Assembly (NCBI GenBank): GCA_944358985.1
Contig: CALVSI010000001.1
Location: forward strand, 77,846-141,845
Source: an uncultured Bacilli bacterium
GTDB taxonomy: Bacteria; Bacillota_I; Bacilli_A; RFN20; CAG-826
DNA: 64,000 nt
Direction of reading: 5' to 3'
Shown here: piece by piece, positions 59,870-64,000 of the stretch
How the letters are laid out: every line of letters starts with the position of its first letter
Position numbering within the stretch: position 1 is the stretch's first letter
Made by a program: the position numbers and the translations under genes
The notes under the pieces: generated by a model
The model's input: the letters and a program-made list of their open reading frames with translations, nothing else
Databases searched by the model: none
Told to the model about the DNA's origin: nothing

Positions 59870-62163
59870 TTTAAATTAACCTGTGTAACACCAAAACCGC
59901 CATCAAATTGATCGCCGCTTTTAAAAGAAGCGACAAAATTACATTTTTTTAAGTAATCTTGCACTGCTTTTCGAAGTGCACCAGAACCAAGACCATGAAT
60001 AATTTTAACTTGTTTTAAATTTTTTAATCGGCAATCGTCTAAATATTTTTCAACATTTTTTAGTGCTTCATCAACATGTTGACCAATAATGTTAATGGAA
60101 AGTCCAACATTTGATTTAATTTGATTATCGATGTTTGATTTATAAATTTTATTGCTTGTTGGTTTTTCTATTTTATGCAATTTAGAAATTTCAACTGAAA
60201 AAGACATCCCCATATCAGAGTTGATATACGCTTTGTTATTTTGTATTCTTGTTACCTTGCCATTAATATTTAAGGATGGAACACTGACATAATCATCGAC
60301 ATTAATATTTTCATCATATTGAGTAATTGATGTATTTTTAATTAAATTATTAACTTCGCTTTTAGCTTTAATAACATCTGGTAACTTAATATTATCTTTT
60401 TTTAAAGAAGACATTATTTCATCGATTTCATCTTTAACAGAAGCAATTATTTCTTCTTTTTGCTTTTCGACATCTTGCAAAAGATTTTCTCTTTTTTTAT
60501 CTAGCAATGCTTTTTCACCATTTAAAGCTTTTTCTTTTTTTAACAAGATGTCTTTTTCTTTTTCAAGGTCATGTCTAATCATCTCGTTTTTTAATGCTTC
60601 CTCGTGCAATTTATTCATCAAAAGATGAATGTCGCTAGTCTTAATGTTATCAAGATGACTTTTAGCGTCATCAATTATTTCTTTTGCCAAACCATATTTG
60701 CTAGCAACTTGTAAAGCATAACTTTGTCCAGGAACGCCTTGCTTGAAAATATAAGTTGGTGTTAAATTATCTTCATCAAATAGCATCGAAGCATTAATAG
60801 TGTTATCGTTTGTAAAAGCAAATTCTTTTAAACGTGAAAAGTGACTAGAAATCATTGCAAAACAATGTTTTTTTATTAATGATTTTACGATTGAAATAGC
60901 AAGAGATTCTCCTTCGCTTGGATCTGTACCTGTTCCTAATTCATCGATTAAAATCATATCTTTTTGTTTAACTAGATTAATTATTTGAGCAATATTTGAA
61001 ATATGTGCGGAAAAAGTTGACAAATTATTCATTAACGATTGTGAATCACCAATATCTAGATAGATATTATTAATAAATGTGATATTAGCAACATCCGCAA
61101 AAACTCCAAGACCACATTTATGCATCAAACATAGTAGCGCAACTGTTTTTAAGGCGATTGTTTTTCCGCCAGCATTAGGTCCAGAAATTATAATTATTCT
61201 TTGTTGATTATCAAAATAAAAACTATTTGCCACAACACGATTTTTTTCTATTAATGGGTGACGAGCGTTTCTAAGTGTAATATTTCCTTTTTCTTGTTTA
61301 GCAATTATCGCATCGTTTTCAATACAATACACTGCTTTTGCTTGTAAAAAATCCAAATTAGCGATTATTTCATTGTTATTTAATATTTCATCTTGGGAAA
61401 TCACGCATAAATTAGTCAATTCTTTTAAAATTTTTCTAATTTCTTCGTTTTCTTCCATTTTTAATGAAACAATTTGATTATTTAATTGTAAAACTTCGCT
61501 TGGTTCAATAAATGTAGTGTAACCGCTGTCGGAAACATCATAAATCGCTCCACTAACCTTATTTTTATATGATGTTTGAATTGGTATAACATAATGTCCA
61601 TCACGAAGAGTAATATTTTCATCACTTAAATATTGCTTATATTTAACTGTTAAAGAAGATATTAATGCTTGCATTTCTTTTTCAGCTTTTAAAATATCTT
61701 TTCTGATTCTTGCTAATTGGCTAGAAGCATTATCGGATATTGTTTGTGATTTGTTAATACAACGATGAATCTCTTTTTCTAGCATCGATAAATCAAAAAA
61801 ATTATCACAAATTTTATGAAGGAGATTATATTTATCATCAACTTTTGAGAAATATTTTATAATTGCTTGACTTGTTAAAACATCTTCCCCAATCATATCT
61901 AAATCACGAATAGATAAAATTCCACCTTTTTTGGCGTATTCAATTAACGGGATTGCATTTTCACTAAATCCAATTGGATAGTTGCCTTTACTTGAAATTA
62001 ATGAAAGAGTTTCATCTAAAAGATTCAAATTATAAATTAAATCATCCTCATTTTCATAAGGACATAAATTTTGACAATAAAGTTTACCTCTTGAAGATTT
62101 TGCGTGTTCTTCAATCGAGGATTTAATTTTTCCAAATTCGAGAACATCATAAATATTTTGCAT
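59866..62163 (-). CDS. mutS2: Endonuclease MutS2
   Basis: 765 residues, near the family norm of ~780. MutS-type ATPase with Walker A SGPNAGGKTIALKTVAL, Walker B MILIDELGTGTDPSEGESLA and ISSHFSRLKEFAF; a long coiled coil at ~500-590; a KOW-like segment; and a C-terminal Smr nuclease domain with DDCRLKNLKQVKIIHGLGSG and FDGGFGVTQV. It suppresses recombination and, in Bacilli, rescues collided ribosomes. A TATAAT box 8 bases before the ATG and no Shine-Dalgarno suggest a very short or no leader. Confidence 0.96.
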   Translation of the reverse strand: MQNIYDVLEFGKIKSSIEEHAKSSRGKLYCQNLCPYENEDDLIYNLNLLDETLSLISSKGNYPIGFSENAIPLIEYAKKGGILSIRDLDMIGEDVLTSQAIIKYFSKVDDKYNLLHKICDNFFDLSMLEKEIHRCINKSQTISDNASSQLARIRKDILKAEKEMQALISSLTVKYKQYLSDENITLRDGHYVIPIQTSYKNKVSGAIYDVSDSGYTTFIEPSEVLQLNNQIVSLKMEENEEIRKILKELTNLCVISQDEILNNNEIIANLDFLQAKAVYCIENDAIIAKQEKGNITLRNARHPLIEKNRVVANSFYFDNQQRIIIISGPNAGGKTIALKTVALLCLMHKCGLGVFADVANITFINNIYLDIGDSQSLMNNLSTFSAHISNIAQIINLVKQKDMILIDELGTGTDPSEGESLAISIVKSLIKKHCFAMISSHFSRLKEFAFTNDNTINASMLFDEDNLTPTYIFKQGVPGQSYALQVASKYGLAKEIIDDAKSHLDNIKTSDIHLLMNKLHEEALKNEMIRHDLEKEKDILLKKEKALNGEKALLDKKRENLLQDVEKQKEEIIASVKDEIDEIMSSLKKDNIKLPDVIKAKSEVNNLIKNTSITQYDENINVDDYVSVPSLNINGKVTRIQNNKAYINSDMGMSFSVEISKLHKIEKPTSNKIYKSNIDNQIKSNVGLSINIIGQHVDEALKNVEKYLDDCRLKNLKQVKIIHGLGSGALRKAVQDYLKKCNFVASFKSGDQFDGGFGVTQVNLK

Positions 62164-62171
62164 AAAAATAT

Positions 62172-62221
62172 ATTATATTATTTTTATCAAAGTTAAAAGT
62201 TATTAAATGTGATATACTTAT
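62172..62221. promoter_or_regulatory. Divergent promoters of mutS2 and rnhC
   Basis: In the 61-base gap, a leftward TATAAT (62177-62172) stands 8 bases before the mutS2 ATG, and a rightward TGATATACT (TATACT at 62213-62218, with an extended TGn) stands 6 bases before the rnhC ATG. Confidence 0.55.
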
Positions 62222-62224
62222 TGC

Positions 62225-63118
62225 ATGGTTGTTTTAAAAATTAACAAAAATATTTTAGATAAAATTATTAATGATTTTAAAAAATATGAAATTCATACAA
62301 ACGAAAATTATGTAGTTAATGCATTTAAAAACGAAAATATTTATATAAAAATATATCAAAATAAAAATGGCGAACTTAAAGCTGTATTTAGTTTAAAAGA
62401 TAGTTTAAAAGTTGCTAAAAAATATGATGATACCGCAAAAGAAGTACCAAAGGTAAGCAATACCACTCCTTCACATTTTTTAAATCTTGACGCACAAATT
62501 GGTAGTGATGAGGTTGGTGTTGGGGATTTATTTTTGCCACTTATTGTCGTCGCAAGTTATATCACAAAAGAAGATGTTGATTATCTTTTAAAGCTCAAAA
62601 TAAAAGATAGTAAAAAATATAGCGATGAACAAATTAAACAAATCGTTAAACCACTTTTAAATAAGTTTAAATTTGTTAAATATACAATTGATAATGAAAA
62701 ATATAATGAATTGATAAAAAAAGGTGAAAACGCTAATTCGATCAAAGCTATTTATCATAACTACGCCTTATATTTATTGCATAAAAAATATCGCGTCAAC
62801 AACATTTTTATCGATCAATTTGTTAATGAAGAAAAATATTATGAATATTTAAAAGATGAAAAATATATCTTAAAAAATATAACATTTAAGACAAAAGCGG
62901 AATCTTTATACCCAAGCGTTGCACTATCTAGTGTGGTTGCTAGATATTATTTAATATTATATCGAGAAAAATTAAATAAAAAATATCACCTTGTTTTTCC
63001 TTATGGTGCTGGAGTCGATGCCGATCGCTTTGCCCTGTTGTTTAAAGAAAAATATGGCGATGATGAATTAAAAAAAATAACAAAAAATAATTTCAAAAAT
63101 ATTAAAAAATTATTTTAA
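62225..63118 (+). CDS. rnhC: Ribonuclease HIII
   Basis: 297 residues. The N-terminal TBP-like substrate-binding domain (residues ~1-80) distinguishes RNase HIII from HII. The catalytic domain begins with the IGSDEVGVGDLFLPLIV motif (Asp-Glu pair), followed by LKIKDSKKYSDEQI, FIDQFVNEEKYYEY and AESLYPSVALSSVVARYY. It removes RNA from RNA-DNA hybrids. Divergent from mutS2, a common neighbourhood in Firmicutes, and convergent with the pseudouridine synthase gene (9-base overlap of the ends). Confidence 0.94.
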   Translation: MVVLKINKNILDKIINDFKKYEIHTNENYVVNAFKNENIYIKIYQNKNGELKAVFSLKDSLKVAKKYDDTAKEVPKVSNTTPSHFLNLDAQIGSDEVGVGDLFLPLIVVASYITKEDVDYLLKLKIKDSKKYSDEQIKQIVKPLLNKFKFVKYTIDNEKYNELIKKGENANSIKAIYHNYALYLLHKKYRVNNIFIDQFVNEEKYYEYLKDEKYILKNITFKTKAESLYPSVALSSVVARYYLILYREKLNKKYHLVFPYGAGVDADRFALLFKEKYGDDELKKITKNNFKNIKKLF

Positions 63119-63970
63119 ATTAGATAAAACATCTAAAAAATATTTAGGTAAATCTATTTCAAATGTAACTATTTTATTAGACTTTGGATGGATAAAAGAT
63201 AATTTATAAGCATGCAAAAGTTGACCATTATTATAAATTTCTTGTTTTTTATTTCCATATGTTTTATCACCTACGACACTATGCCCAATATAAGCAAGGT
63301 GAACACGTATTTGATGTGTTCTCCCCGTTTTTAATTTGCAATTAAGCAAAGTATAATTAGAAAATCTTTTAATAACATTAATTTTTGTATACGCTTCTTT
63401 TCCTGATGAATTTATCGACATTTTAAGCGGATTATTTTTATCGCGTGCGATCGGTAAATTTATAATCGCTTCATCTTCGTTTATAACACCATTAACTAAA
63501 GCGATATATTCGCGATTCATCGTATGATCTTTTAATTGCTGTGCCAAAAAATTATGGGCCTGATTATTTTTTGCAATACAAACTAATCCAGATGTATCTT
63601 TATCAATTCTATGAACGATGCCAAGACGATATTCGCCATTAACATTTGACAAATTATCGTGATATTTATACATTAAACCATTAACCAAAGTATCATCAAA
63701 ATGACCAACACTTGGATGAATAACAAGACCTTGTGGTTTATTTATTATGATGATGTCATCATCTTCATAAACAATATTTAAATTCATTTCTTTTGATTTA
63801 AAATTTTGTTCTTCTTTTAAAATCTCATAACTAATAATATCGTTTAATTTGACTTTATAAGACGCTGAAACATTTTTATTATTAACTAAAACATGTTCAT
63901 TTTTTATCAAGGTTTGAACTTGACTTCTAGATATATTTAAAAGACTAGATAAAACAACATCTAGTCTCAT
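63110..63970 (-). CDS. RluD-type 23S rRNA pseudouridine synthase (RluA family)
   Basis: 286 residues. S4 RNA-binding domain (RLDVVLSSLLNISRSQVQTL) at residues 2-60, then the synthase domain with GLVIHPSVGHFDDTLVNGL, catalytic HRIDKDTSGLVCIAK (Asp of the HRxD motif), and GRTHQIRVHLAYIGH. RluD in E. coli modifies helix 69 of 23S rRNA; B. subtilis YlyB is the usual equivalent. No lspA is visible, since the gene starts 30 bases from the window end. Which uridines it modifies cannot be told. Confidence 0.93.
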   Translation of the reverse strand: MRLDVVLSSLLNISRSQVQTLIKNEHVLVNNKNVSASYKVKLNDIISYEILKEEQNFKSKEMNLNIVYEDDDIIIINKPQGLVIHPSVGHFDDTLVNGLMYKYHDNLSNVNGEYRLGIVHRIDKDTSGLVCIAKNNQAHNFLAQQLKDHTMNREYIALVNGVINEDEAIINLPIARDKNNPLKMSINSSGKEAYTKINVIKRFSNYTLLNCKLKTGRTHQIRVHLAYIGHSVVGDKTYGNKKQEIYNNGQLLHAYKLSFIHPKSNKIVTFEIDLPKYFLDVLSNLK

Positions 63971-64000
63971 ATTTTGATATTTTTCTTCTACATTATAATT

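Noticed and set aside
1-64000. Mycoplasma genetic code (TGA as Trp)
   Set aside because: TGA ends clear full-length genes (yhbY, uvrC, mutS2) and TGG is used for Trp.

Overview
The window is a very AT-rich chromosome segment from a Gram-positive, Bacilli-type bacterium, probably an Erysipelotrichales/RF39/Acholeplasma-like relative of the Mollicutes. Evidence: a yqeH-yhbY-nadD/yqeK ribosome and NAD cluster, the rplU-prp-rpmA cluster with an L27 N-terminal extension, an asp23-nusB-xseA-xseB-dxs run, SecD and SecF fused, a NadD-YqeK fusion of the kind seen near Mollicutes, and a valS T-box. TGA is used as a stop (e.g. yhbY, mutS2, uvrC), so the mycoplasma code is not in use. Species cannot be named from sequence alone.

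Layout. 1-1676: rightward genes (yqeH end, yhbY, nadD-yqeK). 1697-1724: a dif-like XerCD site exactly where transcription flips; almost everything to the right is transcribed leftward, as expected on both sides of a replication terminus. 1846-37446: a leftward core block: a MazF-like toxin, an ABC importer without ATPase, deoB, xer, dinB, dxs, xseB/xseA, nusB, asp23, tkt, aspS-hisS, rel, a lipoprotein, recJ, secDF, ruvBA, obg, rpmA-prp-rplU, radC, a small membrane peptide, valS with T-box, engB, lon, tig and a TPR-like protein. 37459-44439: a TetR regulator with two divergent tandem epimerases, a HEPN-like/CBS protein, DegV, a CLC transporter, AlkD and a lipoprotein. 57933-63970: tRNA-Arg(UCU), uvrC-mutS2, divergent rnhC, and an RluD-type pseudouridine synthase.

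The accessory region is about 44440-57932, between a lipoprotein gene and the 3' end of tRNA-Arg. It looks less AT-rich than its surroundings. It holds an operon of five overlapping or tightly packed genes, in transcription order: a 1503-aa UPF1/COG1112-like SF1 helicase with long coiled coils; a 713-aa protein ending in a HEPN-type RNxxxH motif; a coiled-coil protein; a ClpB/HSP100-like AAA+ unfoldase with a degenerate first domain; and an NrdG-like radical SAM activase with no NrdD in the window. An XRE-type regulator sits upstream. The set resembles a multi-subunit conflict (anti-phage) system that I cannot match to a named one; it is my candidate for an undescribed system. Around it are an unknown 335-aa gene with a leader that folds as a three-way junction, a 5'-truncated gene, several small ORFs and repeat structures at both edges.

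Regulation visible in the sequence includes a T-box (valS), a probable L21 leader (rplU), a palindrome inside the hisS promoter, an 18-bp palindrome in the tetR/epimerase intergenic promoter, several intrinsic terminators, and a recurring arrangement in which a -10 box lies only 6-8 nt before the ATG, implying leaderless mRNAs for at least six genes.
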